DNA of 64,000 bases, from positions 310,001 to 374,000 of the forward strand of contig CAWFMC010000013.1 in NCBI GenBank assembly GCA_963816725.1, in the 5' to 3' direction. The notes beneath the pieces are model-generated. The model was given only the letters and a program-made list of their open reading frames with translations, searched no databases and was not told where the DNA came from. Within the stretch, counting starts at the first letter, position 1; each line of letters starts with the position of its first letter. Shown piece after piece: positions 1 to 10,569 of the stretch. This stretch comes from CAVSUB01 sp963816725 (GTDB taxonomy: Bacteria; Acidobacteriota; Vicinamibacteria; Vicinamibacterales; 2-12-FULL-66-21). Both the position numbers and the translations under genes were made by a program.

Positions 1-1638
1 CGACGTCGGCGCCGTGAGGTCGGTCGACGGGGCGGCCGTGGTCAGGCCGGCTGACAGCGTCAGCGGCTGGACGCCCATGTCGGCGAACAGGTTGACGGTC
101 GCCTGCTGCATCGCGCGCGTCCAGCCGGGGCGGCCGCGCCGTCGTGGTTGGCGTCGAGGCCCCAGCGTCCACTGGACCGTGCCGGCGCCGAACACCAGCG
201 CACCGCTCGCGTGGCGATACAGCGTCATCGCATGGTTCGCGATGCCGGCGCCGTAGGTCGAGCCGTAGTCCTGAAGGTAGAACCCGTTGACGTTCAGGGT
301 CGTATCGGACAGGCGGATCAGACCGGCCGGCCGGAAGCCGTTGTCGCGGTCCTCATCCCATTCGTAGCCGAGCGTGCCCGTCGGCAGCGTCGCGGATCTG
401 TCCGGTGCCGAGCCCGGCCACCGGGGTGTTGCGCCAGAATCGCATCTTGCCGTCAGCCGCGGGGACGGTGATCGCGTCGTTGCGGCCGCCATTGACCATG
501 AAGATCGTGCCGGTCAGCGCGTTCTCCGGCCGGCCGCCGTCCGCCGGCGGACTGAACCGCGGGTCGCGCCAGGTGCCCGTCCACACGTCCGGACAGTGGG
601 TCGATCTTGGCGTTGGCGTGCGTCTCCTTGTAGCAGACCAGCGTCCGATATGGCGGTCGCGCCGCCGGCGATGCTGTTCTCCCAGCGGGTCTTCCAGAAC
701 ACCTCGTTGCCGCTGAAGAACGCCAGGTGCACGCCGGCGTTGCGCGCGGCTTCGACATTGGTCCGCTGGTCGCCGGACCAGTACTCGTCGTGGCCGACGG
801 AAAGGAACACCTTGTGCTCGCGGATTTCGGCGCCGCGGCGGTCCGAGTCGACGCCGGTGGAGTAGCTGACGTTGTAGCCGTTGGCCTCGAGCCAGCGGAC
901 CATCGGGTATTCGGCGTTGAACACCCAGTCCTCCGGCGTGTCCTGCCGCGTCGTGAACGGACGGTTGTAGCTGACCTTGTAGGCGCGGCCAGTCCGGCGA
1001 CCCCGGTATAGAGGCTGTTGCCGCCGTACCGGTTGTAGGCCTGCCACGTGGTGTCCGACGTCTGGAACAGCAGATCCGACTGCCCATCGTCGTCTCGCAC
1101 GACGAAGACGATGTGGCTGGCCCCGCCGTACCGGTGCGATTCACCTTCGCGAAGTAGATGCCGGACACGGCCGTGCTCGGCACGGCCCACGTCGCCGTGA
1201 CCGCCCAGTTCCCGCAGTCGACGAGGCCGGTCGCTGCGTCGGTCAGGCAATCGGGCTGATTCTGGGAATGTGGTGGCGGTTGACGGAATCGAGGCAACCT
1301 TACGCGCACCCATACCGCCGTAGTAGCCCATTCGGTAGATATCGAGTCGAGTAGGCAGACGTCGAATCGATCTTGAAGGAGACGGTCTGCCCCTGATCGA
1401 CGCTGATATCGGTGGCGAAGCCCTGGATGTTCGGGTCGCCGGCTCCGGAGATGTCCCACTCGGTCTCCGGGTTCCCGGCCAGCTGGTTCTCGCACACGAT
1501 CGGGTTGCCGGTGGGCGGATCGCACGGACCCAGCTCACGTGCCGGCAGGACGCCGTTCGAGCGGCCCGCGACGATCAGTGCGGCAACGATTACTGCGTAG
1601 GCGAGGGGCCGCACTCGTCGGCCGGAACGGACCTTCAT
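1..1638 (-). CDS. Secreted N,N-dimethylformamidase beta-subunit-like protein (partial, frameshifted)
   Basis: The protein begins with a basic N-terminus and hydrophobic stretch (residues about 9-26), so it is probably secreted. The mature start reads PIVCENQLAGNPETEWDISG, followed by GDPNIQGFATDIS, DIYRMGYYGGMGARK, WQAYNRYGGNSLY, EYPMVRWLEANGYNVSY, FLSVGHDEYW and FFSGNEVFWKTRWENS. This is the pattern of the large secreted proteins carrying the DMFase large-subunit C-terminal-like domain. Those proteins often continue into Ig-like or LamG domains and their substrate is generally unknown. The reading frame changes at least six times (for example near 160, 640, 1000, 1130 and 1340) while the family signature continues, so I read it as one gene with sequence errors. 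The 3' end lies beyond the left edge. It is the last gene in the direction of EPS-locus transcription and could act on the surface polysaccharide, but that is inference. Confidence 0.7.
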
Positions 1639-1841
1639 GGTTCTACCTCTTTGTTCGTGGCGATCGATCGGGACGGAATCGTCTGCGGCGCCGATAGGAT
1701 TCGGCGCCCGTGCGGCAACGGAAGAGCCGGCCGGGACGGTCCGGCGCGGCCTGAGTCATGAACTTTCTGGTTGCTGGGCGAGTCGTGCGGCCGGACGGCG
1801 CGAGATGCGGCGTGAACGAGTTCAGCGCGGTGGCGGCAGTG

Positions 1842-2567
1842 TCAGCGCGGCTGGCGCGCGTCGCTCGCGGTCACTCCGCGCTGCGGTGGCGCGCCGTCCC
1901 GCCAGCGCAGGAACCGGGCCGGCACACCAGCGACGATGGCAAACGCCGGCACGTCCTGGGTGACCACGGCGCCGGCCCCGACGATGGCGCCGCGACCGAC
2001 GGTGACGCCGGGCAGGATCGTGGCGTTCGTGCCGATGTCGGCCCAGGCTTCGATGCGCACCGGCTTGATCTCGAGATCGGTGTGGACGATGGGCACGTCA
2101 GCCGGTACCCCGGTGTGGGTGGACCCGAGCACCTTGGCGCCGGGGCCCCAGCCGACGTAGTCCTCGATCACGAGGTCTCTGGCATCCATGTAGGCCTGCG
2201 GCCCGATCCACACGTGGTTACCGATGATCGTGCGACCGTCGAACCGGCCTTGGATGTACGCCTGAGCACCGATGAAGACGCTGTCGCCAATCTCGAAGGT
2301 TTCGAGATGCTTGAACCCGACGCCGCCCCCGATGTGCAGGCCATGCCCGCACGTGCGGGCGGCGGCCCGCCAGATGCAGCGGCGCATGAGCAGGTCGAAG
2401 GGGCCATCGCCGACGGCGAACCGGGCGTACAGGTCGAGCAGGGCGCGGCCCTGGTACGACGCTGCCAGCGACTTGGAGAGGTCGATTTCGAACTGCGGAT
2501 CGGGGCGCGTCTCGGCGCGGCCGTGGACGGCGGGGACGATGCGCGGGCCTGGGGCGTCAGTGGTCAT
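1842..2567 (-). CDS. Hexapeptide-repeat (left-handed beta-helix) O-acetyltransferase
   Basis: An intact 241-residue protein. From about residue 75 it has the hexapeptide pattern of a left-handed beta-helix (GHGLHIGGGVGFKHLETFEI, then isoleucine/valine-led hexads to GRGAIVGAGAVVTQDVP), ending with the characteristic VAGVPARFLRW of the maltose/galactoside O-acetyltransferase family. Such enzymes move an acetyl group from acetyl-CoA to a sugar hydroxyl in the cytoplasm. Its position beside the epimerase and aminotransferase suggests decoration of an EPS sugar or its precursor. A truncated second copy of the same kind of protein lies at 4889-5157. Family assignment is firm; the acceptor sugar is unknown. 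Confidence 0.85.
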   Translation of the reverse strand: MTTDAPGPRIVPAVHGRAETRPDPQFEIDLSKSLAASYQGRALLDLYARFAVGDGPFDLLMRRCIWRAAARTCGHGLHIGGGVGFKHLETFEIGDSVFIGAQAYIQGRFDGRTIIGNHVWIGPQAYMDARDLVIEDYVGWGPGAKVLGSTHTGVPADVPIVHTDLEIKPVRIEAWADIGTNATILPGVTVGRGAIVGAGAVVTQDVPAFAIVAGVPARFLRWRDGAPPQRGVTASDARQPR

Positions 2568-2639
2568 GGTGGTCGGGTTGGGCGTTCTGCAAGAGGCGCG
2601 AGACTGTCGTCAGACCGTTCGCGAGCTTGCCAGGGTCGC

Positions 2640-3623
2640 TCAGGCCGCGCTGAACGTCTTGACAGGCGTGTTCGTCTCGCGCGACCACCACTGCACCAGC
2701 TGTCGCAGGCCCTCTTCGAGCGGAACCTGCGCCTTGAATCCGATCAGGCGTTCCGCCTTCCGGACGTCGGCCAGCCGCCGCCAGACCGGTGTCGCCTTGC
2801 GAGCCGGGCCGTACTCCGGCGGCAGATTCGACGCCCATGACCCGGCCGAGGGCGGTGGCCAGCTCCGTCAGGCTGGTCTCCGTGCCGCTCGCGACGTTGA
2901 GCACGTCGTCGGTGATCGACGACGTTGCCGCGCGCAGGTTGGCGCGGGCGATGTCGGTGACGAACACGAAATCCATCGTCTGCGCGCCGTCGCCGAGGAT
3001 CAGGCAGGGCTGACCTTTGGCGAGCCGCTCCATCCAGCGGATCATCACTTCGGTGTAGACGCCGAACGCGTCCATGCGCGGACCGTAGACGTTGAAGTAG
3101 CGCAGCGCGACGTAGTTGAGGCCGTACATCTCGTAGAAGCTGCGCAGCAGCCCTTCGCTGTAGCTCTTGGTCGCGCCGTAGATCGTGCGATTGCCGTAGC
3201 CGTGATGGTGCTCGTCGGTCGGGAACTACCTCGGCCTGCCCGTAGATCGACGCAGACGATGCCGACACGACGCGCTTCACCTTGGCGTCCACCGCGGCTT
3301 CGAGGATGTTGAACGTGCCGGTCGCCAGCACGTCGTGCGCGAGCCGCGGGTTCTCGGCGCAGTGCGTGATGCGGATCGCGGCCTCGTGGAAGACGATGTC
3401 GACGCCTTCCATGGCCGCGCGGACGAGGTCTGGCTCGCGGATGTCGCCTTCGACGATCGTGATCTTGCCCGAGGCGATGCGCCGGCTCGAGGTTCTGCCG
3501 GCGGCCGCGCGTGAAGTTGTCGAGGACGACGATCTCCTGGAAGCCCTCGGCGACCAGTCGGTCGGCGATGTGCGATCCGATCAGGCCGGCGCCGCCGGTG
3601 ATCAACGCTCGTGTGTAGGTCAT
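2640..3623 (-). CDS. NAD-dependent epimerase/dehydratase (UDP-glucose 4-epimerase-like SDR)
   Basis: Translation starts MTYTRALITGGAGLIGSHIA, a Rossmann-fold glycine-rich GGAGLIGSH motif, followed by VVLDNFTRGRRQNL, DIVFHEAAIRITHCAENPR and RVVSASSASIYG, then YVALRYFNVYGPRMD, typical of extended short-chain dehydrogenases of the GalE/RmlB group. The length (about 327 codons) fits the family. The frame breaks near 3480, 3225 and 2815; the true C-terminus reads RLIGFKAQVPLEEGLRQLVQ and ends at a TGA at 2640. The likely role is epimerising or dehydrating a nucleotide sugar for the EPS. Specificity cannot be read from the sequence. Confidence 0.85.
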
Positions 3624-3679
3624 GAATTCGGTCTCGTGGACCGCGTCAAGCGCGGCGATTGAGAGTTGGCCGAACGCTG

Positions 3680-4872
3680 TCAGGCCGTGGCCACGGTGGA
3701 CTGTGACGGCGAGCGCACTGGCCAGGTGGTCGCACACCGTCGTGATCTGTTCCGACGGTCATCGACGGAACCAGCGGCAGGATGATTCCGCTGCTGCTGC
3801 GCCGCCTCGCTGCACGGGCAGCTCGATCGGCTCGTGCGTCGCTGGCGTAGGGACGCTCCAGATGCGCGTTCATCACGCCGCGCCGCGTCGAGATGCCGGC
3901 GTTCGAGCATCCGCTGCATCACCGCCGCTGATCGGCCTGCGGCGGCAGCTGGACGCAGTAGCTCTGCCAGTTCGAGCGCGCCCACGCGCGGCTCGACGGG
4001 CAGCGTCAGACCCGGCGCAGCTCGCGAGCCGCGCGTGCGTATTCGGCTGCGACCGCGCCGCCGCTCCTCGACGATCGAGGCCAGCCGCGTCAGCTGCACG
4101 CGGCCGACCGCGGCCTGCAGGTCGGTCATCCGGTAGTTGAAGCCGACCTCCGGATAGCTCTCGAAGATCACCTCGCTGGGCGCCGTGCCGCACCGTGTCC
4201 GGCACGCTCATCGAGTGCTGCCGCCACAGCCGGAACTTGCGGTCGAACTCGGGATTGGCGGTCGTGATCATGCCGCCGTCGCCGGTGGTGATCACCTTGC
4301 GCGGGTGAAACGAGAAGCAGGCGATATCGCCGTGCGGCTTGCCGATCTTCTCCCAGCGGCCGTCCCACAGGATTTCGCTGCCGCTGGCGCAGGCCGCGTC
4401 CTCGATCACCGGAATGCCGCGGCGGCGTGCCGATCTCGACGATGCGCGCGAGATCGCACGGCATGCCGAGCTGGTGGACGCACAGGATGGCCTTCGTGCG
4501 CGGCGTGATCGCCGGCTCGATCAGCGCCGGGTCGATGTTGTAGGTGCCCGGCTCGATGTCGACGAACACCGGCGTCGCGCCGCAGTAGCGGATGGCGTTG
4601 GCGGTGGCGATGAACGAGTGGCTGACGGTGATGACCTCGTCGCCGGCGCCGACGCCGACGGCGAGCAGCGCCAGGTGCAGCGCGGTCGTGCAGTTCGAGA
4701 CCGCGCAGGCGTGCGGCGCGCCGACGTACTCGGCGAACTCGCGCTCGAACGCGGCGACCTCCGGTCCCTGCGTCACCCAGCCTGACAGGATGACGCGGCG
4801 AACGGCATCGACCTCGCGTTCGTTGAGGATCGGCTTGGCGATGGGAATCGGCTGCACTGTCTGTTGCGTCAT
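3680..4872 (-). CDS. DegT/DnrJ/EryC1/StrS-family sugar aminotransferase (frameshifted)
   Basis: Starts with an AGGAG ribosome-binding site just upstream of ATG at 4872. The N-terminus (PIPIAKPILNEREVDAVRRV, GWVTQGPEVAAFEREFAEYV) and the segments AILCVHQLGMPCDL, VIEDAACASGSE, GDIACFSFHPRKVITTGDGG and YRMTDLQAAVGRVQL are classic for PLP-dependent sugar aminotransferases; the lysine in SFHPRK is the Schiff-base residue. Frames change near 4430, 4190 and several times between 4080 and 3780. Near 4430 an extra G before GCAC restores the frame if removed. The enzyme would install an amino group on a keto nucleotide sugar. The exact 3' end is uncertain because of the frameshifts; 3680 is the best candidate stop. 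Confidence 0.8.
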
Positions 4873-4888
4873 CACTCCTGCTCCTGTT

Positions 4889-5157
4889 TCAATGTGTTCC
4901 TGAAACCGTCGGGCCGTCGAAGCCGCCCTGGGCATACGCTTGGGCAATGATAAACATTCCGCCACCGAGCTCGAAGGTTCGGGGTGCTTGAACCAGAGGT
5001 TACTGCCGACCTGCAGCCCATGGCCGCAGCGCTGCGGCCACAGGCCGATATCTTGGATGAGTCGGACGACGGATCGTAAAAACTCCGGATCCGGGTTGGT
5101 CTCGCGTTCGGCGTGGATGGCGGGAACCACGTGTTCACTGCGAATGCGGGTGATCAT
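4889..5157 (-). pseudogene. Truncated paralogue of the hexapeptide O-acetyltransferase
   Basis: The translation from ATG at 5157 reads VVPAIHAERETNPDPEF, then CGHGLQVGSNLWFKHPE. After one frame change near 4980 it continues TFELGGGMFIIAQAYAQGGF and ends at a TGA after VSGTH (4889-4891). This aligns with IVPAVHGRAETRPDPQF, CGHGLHIGGGVGFKHLE and TFEIGDSVFIGAQAYIQGRF of the intact acetyltransferase at 1842-2567. About 35 residues are missing between the first two blocks, and everything after the first beta-helix turns is lost. The fragment ends 17 bases before the aminotransferase start. It marks the edge of the lower-GC segment of the EPS locus. Confidence 0.7.
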
Positions 5158-5465
5158 GGGGCGTTACTATCTGGCGTGGCTGATTGCTGGCTAGCTAGTG
5201 TTCAACGGTTCAAAGCACCCTTTTACTGGAGCGTTGATCCTCAAGCTCCAGCGGTGAAAAAACCTAGCGGGGATTACGTTGCCTTCCGACTGAGGTGGCT
5301 ATCGTGTGTCCACCTGGTGGCTCGACCGCGGAACGATGCCAGCAGTGTCACCGCTTCGCCTCGCCAGGTGCGGTTGTCATCATCATCTGAGTCCTCGCAT
5401 CCAGGCTTCACTTTCCGGCTGAAAGGTAGGCCATCTCCAGGACGCCTTCGGCGGTTGTCTGTCCC
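5158..5465. other. Gene-free spacer at the left edge of the lower-GC segment
   Basis: About 300 bases with lower G+C than the genes to the left. Open frames on either strand show no recognisable protein signature, and I saw no tRNA or clear terminator. It separates the acetyltransferase remnant from the C-terminus of the next glycosyltransferase and may be the scar of a recombination event. Confidence 0.4.
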
Positions 5466-7377
5466 TCATGTCACTTGACAAGCCAGTTCAAAACTCGGAT
5501 CCGCAGATGCGGCCGACATACCTCTGGGCTGTCGGTGAGGACGTCGGCCTCGAGGGCGTTGCCGCCACGATCCTGATCGCGAACACGTGCTAATTGTGCT
5601 GAAGCGCGGCGCGAGCCGCCCGGCCCGCCGTCCTGCCAGCGCAACCGCGAGCAGGCGCCACGAGGTGAGACGACAGGGATCATGACGCACCGCGCGCCAG
5701 GCCAGTCGCCGCGCGCCGCTGTAGTTACCTACGTATTTCGCCACAAAGGCGCTGTGGTGCAGACGGGCCCCGGCATCCGCGATCGGTCCGGATCGGCTGT
5801 AGGTTCGACCGTCAGCAGCCACGTGCCAGAAGCTCAAACCGACGTCCGCGTCCGTAGTGCTGCAGAGAGTTTCGGGGATCGGGCCTGGGCAATGTTTCAG
5901 GCGGTCCGTCTTGCGGTAGACGAGGGCCAATCGATCAAGCCACCCCTGCCCTACGTGGTCGGCGACGACACGCTGCCGCAGCGTCTGCCCGAGTTCGGCG
6001 CGCATCGCGAATTGCTAATCAGCCGTCTAGCGCATTCGACATATTCCGCTTCACTCAAGGGGTTCGGGATGACATCCAGCAACGCGTCGTCGTTTGCTAC
6101 CAGCAGAGGAAAGAGTCGGAGCGTAAGCAGGAACGACTGGAAGACCTTCTAGCGCCGCCTCTAGCAAAGCTGTCTGCGAACCGAATGGAAAGCTCTCCAC
6201 GTACACGTCTCCGCGGCGGCCCGGCACAACGAGGGGTCGTCGATGCTGCCGAGAAAGTGGAGCCGCTCGTGAAGAGGGGACCGCGAGACATCGGACTGAA
6301 TCCCCGACGCGGACGCGCCGACGATGCACATGTGCGCGCGCGGGTCGCAATCCAAAATCCGCCGCGCAGTGCGCACGAAGTCGTGCTGTCCGCAGGGGTG
6401 TGGTACTTTTCGGACCGGCCAACGCTCAGCAACACCACTTGATCGTCCGAAATCCCGAGCGCGCGCCGCGCGTCCGGGCGCGACCACTGCTTTGGCGGCT
6501 CGGCAATGGGAATGGGCAGGACGGAGTTGGAGCAAACGAATCGCCGCTGAGCCGTGTGCTCGGCCCCGGCCGTGCGTAGGTTTACGACCATATCCGCCAC
6601 CGAGCTACCGAGCCAGAACGTGTGGTCGGAGTGGTTGAGAACCACCACCGGAGGGCAGTCGCGCCGCGCGAACGCCACTGTAGGTATCGGGTCCGAAGGA
6701 CCGTGGTGAAGCACAACCAAATCGGCCGCTCGCTGAGCGGCTACGCGGAGCCACTGTGCTCGCGCGCACAGGTCCCAGGCTCCGGGCAAGGCCACTACTG
6801 TGCCGCCGCTGGCCCGAATTGCGCGAACATCCAATCTGGAATTCGGAAATTACGTTGATTGACCAACGCCAGGAAATGGATTGACCTTTGATCGCTCAGC
6901 ACCCGGTTACAGCATGCGGCTGTGGCCGCCGACAGCGGCGACGCTCGAGGCCACGTGTAAGATGCGACGGCGTCCCGCGATGACCCGTGCTGGCAACGCG
7001 AAAGACTCATAGGACGCGACCGGGTCGTCCAGCGTTTCGCCAATTTTGAGGGCCACGTTTTCAATCGCACCGTCGGCGAACCGACCCGCATGAAAGACTG
7101 CTGCGGAGCGCGCCGCTGAAGAGACTAAGCGCAGCACATCATCTGGACGTGCTTTGCGGAGTGTCGCGTTCCGAATCTGCGCGAGAAGCCATTCGTAGGC
7201 CTCGTCGTTGGCCCGCACGAACGCATCGGCTGCTGCCAGATTAGAGCCGTAGGTTATTCTGACTCGGCAGGGTGCAATGCCATTTCTGGCGCGACTCGCT
7301 TGAGCATGAGTTGTTTCCCGCAGAACAAACAGTGGCGATCCCAATCGCATTTCGTCGAAGCTGCGGCAACATGGCAA
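5466..7377 (-). CDS. Glycosyltransferase, GT4/GT41-like (frameshifted)
   Basis: Pieces in successive frames form one protein of about 600 residues: ILHVASSVAAVGGHSRML (a G-G-H acceptor-binding loop), RVLSDQRSIHFLALVNQRNF, DLVVLHHGPSDPIP, VVVLNHSDHTFWLGSSVAD, ALGISDDQVVLLSVGRSEKY and the donor-binding part YVESFPFGSQTALLEAALEG. The tail includes RAELGQTLRQRVVADHVGQG. These are features of GT-B glycosyltransferases. Breaks lie near 6900-6840, 6420, 6260 and 6060, so the N-terminal start (7377, or 7350) and the stop (5466 or 5471) are uncertain. It probably adds one sugar to the lipid-linked repeat unit on the cytoplasmic side. Confidence 0.65.
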
Positions 7378-7495
7378 TGGTAGAGCGGACGCGATTACTC
7401 TGCTTCCCGGGAGCGTTCTACCAGACGCCGGGCAAGAACCCTCGTGGCTTTGTTTACCTGCGGCGACGCTCGGCCGCTCAACCGGGTGACAAGAA

Positions 7496-9095
7496 TCACA
7501 GATTTCGATCGGGTGCGCCCGGTCGCCAAAACCCTGCCCATGCGAACAACGGCCGCAAAGACGCAGGGTGCCGGTCGACCGGTACGAGCATGAGCAGCGT
7601 TCGCAACGAATATAGTCCGCTCAACATCGAAGCAGTGACTCCGACGGATGCCGCAACCGCGAACGGCAGGTAACAGAAACCGCAGAAGACTGCACTGGTT
7701 AGCGGGAGGAACACCGAGGCAGTCCGAAGATTAGCCATGGACCATTGAAAGCCGCTCATCCTGCGGACGATGAGATAGATTAGTATACCGTGCCAGACGT
7801 ACAGTCCAAAGAACGCCGCTCCCGATCCGTCGAGACCGAGAATCGACGTTAGCCAGAACGCCAGCCCGATGTGCACTACGAACGCGATTACTTCCGTCCA
7901 GAAGAAAATCTTCTGGGCACCCTTCGCAATCACGATAAAGCCCATCGGCCAAGAAACCCACGGAGCGTCATGCCCAGGCAGACCCAGCGCAACAGGCTCA
8001 CTGCCCCGGCGAATCTAGCCGAGTAGAACAACGCGATTACGAGCGGCGCGACCGTCAACGTCACGATTACCCCTGGACCCGCCAACAGGAGTCCGACGTG
8101 AGCTTGTTCATTTACCAGTCGGTTGCACTCAGTGTTGTCTCTGGCAACGGCAGTTGAGGCGTGGATAGTAGTCCGCACCCATGGCTTGCAGAATGAATCC
8201 CACGTATAGACCGCCTAGCGTCCAGGACGATTGATACAGTCCGGCGGCTTCGACGCCGAATTTTGCGAAGGACGATTAAACGGACTGCGTACGCGGCCCC
8301 CATCACGAGAAATCCGCTCGCCATGAAGCTGAAGCCGACTCGTAGGAGGAGTGTGACCTCGTTCAGTACCTGCGACGAGGACATCGCGACTGCGTTCACG
8401 CGAACACGGCGACTGTATCGCCACGTCACCAGCGTCGAGATTACGGACACTGCTATGATCGACGGAACTATTCCATTCTCGCGAAAAAAGTAGACGATAA
8501 GAACGCTGGTCAGGGTGGTCAAGAGCGCCGCAATTACACCAATGCGCGCCATGTCTGAAATTCGGCGCATGCCCTGAAGCAAGGCTCCTTGGCCTGCCGT
8601 CAGCAGTCTAAAGAATACTGCGACGGACAGAAACATGATCGCTGCTGACCGCTGATCGCTCCCAAACGTCAACCGAGCGATCGGTCCGGCCCACATCAGG
8701 AGCATCCCGGCACCAATAACGCCAAGCCAAATGGACGCCTGCCTCAGTGCGAGCACCGTGCGCGCGATCCGCGGTAGTTCGCCGGAGCCGGACGCCTCGG
8801 CGATCTGCCGGACCCCGCTGCTCTGAAGTCCCATCCCCGCGAGGCTCTGAGCTAAGTCTAGAACTGAGCCGTAGAGTCCCATCAGCCCGACGCCTTCGGG
8901 TCCAAGGAACAGGGCATTAGCCTTAGTGCGAACGATTCCCGCGACGATGGTGACCGCAGAGGAAGCACCGATGAGCGCGGTCGATTTCAGAATGTGACCG
9001 TAAGTGTGCTCTTCTGTCGTGGAGACCGCGGGCCTGGGTTTGGGCAAGGCCTCGGCTGCTGGCGGCGGGTGGGCGCTGATGATGGTCGAGGTCAT
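7496..9095 (-). CDS. Wzx-type polysaccharide flippase (MATE/MVF superfamily)
   Basis: About 530 residues of strongly hydrophobic helices. The N-terminal part HILKSTALIGASSAVTIVAG, IVRTKANALFLGPEGVGLMG and VLDLAQSLAGMGLQSSGVRQ is typical of O-antigen/EPS translocases of the multidrug/oligosaccharidyl-lipid/polysaccharide superfamily, which move the undecaprenyl-linked repeat unit to the periplasmic face. The frame breaks near 8265, 8170 and 7940 and the helices continue in the new frames. The start chosen is ATG at 9095 (MTSTIISAHPPP). The left end of an IS element lies only 11 bases upstream, so the native promoter and perhaps the native ribosome-binding site have been replaced by the insertion. 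Confidence 0.85.
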
Positions 9096-9106
9096 GGGAA
9101 GCACAC

Positions 9107-10379
9107 TAGGAAGTTGCTGAAAAACGCACCGTAGGGGATCGACAGATCCGCGATCGCGTACTACCATGGTGCGCATGCGAGGAGACGACCGTCAGCCGCG
9201 TGCGATGTTCAGCTATGTGTCCGCCGAAGAGCGCGTACCGCAGGCGCACCCGCTCCGGGCGATTCGCACCTTCGTCGATGAGATCCTGCGGCAGATGACG
9301 CGTGAGTTCGACGCGCTCTACGCGCAGCACGGCCGGCCGTCGATCCCGCCCGAGCGGTTGCTGCGCGCCCAGTTGCTGCAGCTGTTCTACTCGATTCGCA
9401 GCGAGCGGTTGTTGATGGAGCAGCTCGATTACAACATCCTGTTTCGCTGGTTCGTGGGCCTGGAGATGGACGAACCGGTCTGGGTGCCGACGGTCTTCAC
9501 GAAGAACCGCGATCGGCTGTTGCAGCACGCCGTCGCCCACAGTTTCTTCCAGCGGGTGGTGGCCCGCGCGGCCGATCTGATGTCCGACGAACACTTCAGC
9601 GTCGACGGCACGCTGCTCGAGGCCTGGGCCAGTCAGAAGAGTTTTCAACGGAAAGACGGCGACACCGACGGCGACGGCCGCAACTTCCACGGGCAGGAGC
9701 GGAAGAACGACACGCATGCCTCCAAGACGGATCCCGACGCACGCCTGTATCGCAAGTCGAACAACACGGAGGCGCGCCTGGCGTATCTCGGGCACCTGCT
9801 GATGGAGAATCGCCACGGGCTGATCGTGGACGCCCAGGCGACGACCGCCGATGGGTATGCGGAACGCGAGGCGGCGACGACGATGCTGAGTACGCACTGG
9901 CGGTTTGCGCCGCCACGGCATCGCACGGTGGGGGCCGATAAAGCCTATGACACGGTCGACTTCATCGAGCAGGCGCGGGAGATCGACGTGACGCCGCATG
10001 TCGCGCAGAACGACACGCGGCGCGGCGGGAGCGCGATCGATGCTCGCACGACGCGCCATGCCGGCTATGCGATGAGTCAACATGCGAGGCCTCGAATCGA
10101 GCGCGCCTTCGCGTGGCTCAAGACGATTGCCGGGGTGCGGAAGGTGAAGCTGCGCGGCCTCCCGAACGTGGATGCGCTCTTCGTCTTCGCGAGTGCGGCA
10201 TTCAACATCAGACGGATCGTCACGCTCCGCGCGAGGGCCGCGTGAGACCTGACGGGCCTGGCCTCGGGGCCGCGGGTCCAGCGCGACGGACGCACGCCGA
10301 TCACGGCGCATCCGCATGACGACTCGCACGCACCACTGGACGCGGAGAGCACAATCACCAGTTTTTCAGCAACTTCCTA
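9107..10379 (+). mobile_element. IS5-family insertion sequence with 19-bp terminal inverted repeats
   Basis: The left end at 9107-9125 (TAGGAAGTTGCTGAAAAAC) is matched exactly, inverted, at 10361-10379. One intact transposase gene fills the element. The outermost TA may be the target duplication rather than part of the element, leaving 17-bp repeats; IS5 relatives commonly duplicate 2-4 bp around TA. The intact ORF and perfect ends indicate a recent insertion. It separates wzx from the rest of the minus-strand cluster. Confidence 0.85.
9166..10245 (+). CDS. IS5-family DDE transposase
   Basis: An intact 359-residue transposase. The N-terminal domain (residues 13-110, with PLRAIRTFVDEIL and LLQLFYSIRSERLLMEQLDY) is the conserved IS5-family helical region. 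Catalytic residues appear as D147 in FSVDGT, D258 in VGADKAYD and E312 in RPRIERAFAWLK. The C-terminus KLRGLPNVDALFVFASAAFN is typical. It is the only long uninterrupted gene between 1 and 15 kb. It lies opposite to the EPS genes and would mobilise the element bounded by 9107 and 10379. Confidence 0.92.
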   Translation: MVRMRGDDRQPRAMFSYVSAEERVPQAHPLRAIRTFVDEILRQMTREFDALYAQHGRPSIPPERLLRAQLLQLFYSIRSERLLMEQLDYNILFRWFVGLEMDEPVWVPTVFTKNRDRLLQHAVAHSFFQRVVARAADLMSDEHFSVDGTLLEAWASQKSFQRKDGDTDGDGRNFHGQERKNDTHASKTDPDARLYRKSNNTEARLAYLGHLLMENRHGLIVDAQATTADGYAEREAATTMLSTHWRFAPPRHRTVGADKAYDTVDFIEQAREIDVTPHVAQNDTRRGGSAIDARTTRHAGYAMSQHARPRIERAFAWLKTIAGVRKVKLRGLPNVDALFVFASAAFNIRRIVTLRARAA

Positions 10380-10569
10380 CGATGCTTGCGATCGGTTCTG
10401 GCCGCTGGTGCATTTGCGGGGCGCTGCCTTGATCCCTGTGTTGCTGGCGTGAGATCGAGCTGTTGTGGGCATAGGTAGCATTCTGATCAAAGGCTGGGTC
10501 AAGGTCATTGCTTGTCGCTTTCGTTCTTGTGACCGTCAATGTCACCAAGTTCGAGGTGGGGCGTGCCAG

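Noticed and set aside
1758..3312. Long plus-strand frames opposite the acetyltransferase and epimerase
   Set aside because: Composition is arginine/alanine-rich shadow; the minus strand carries clear family motifs.
9106..10329. 407-residue minus-strand open frame across the transposase
   Set aside because: It is antisense to an intact IS5 transposase, arginine-rich and without family signature; high G+C produces such shadows.
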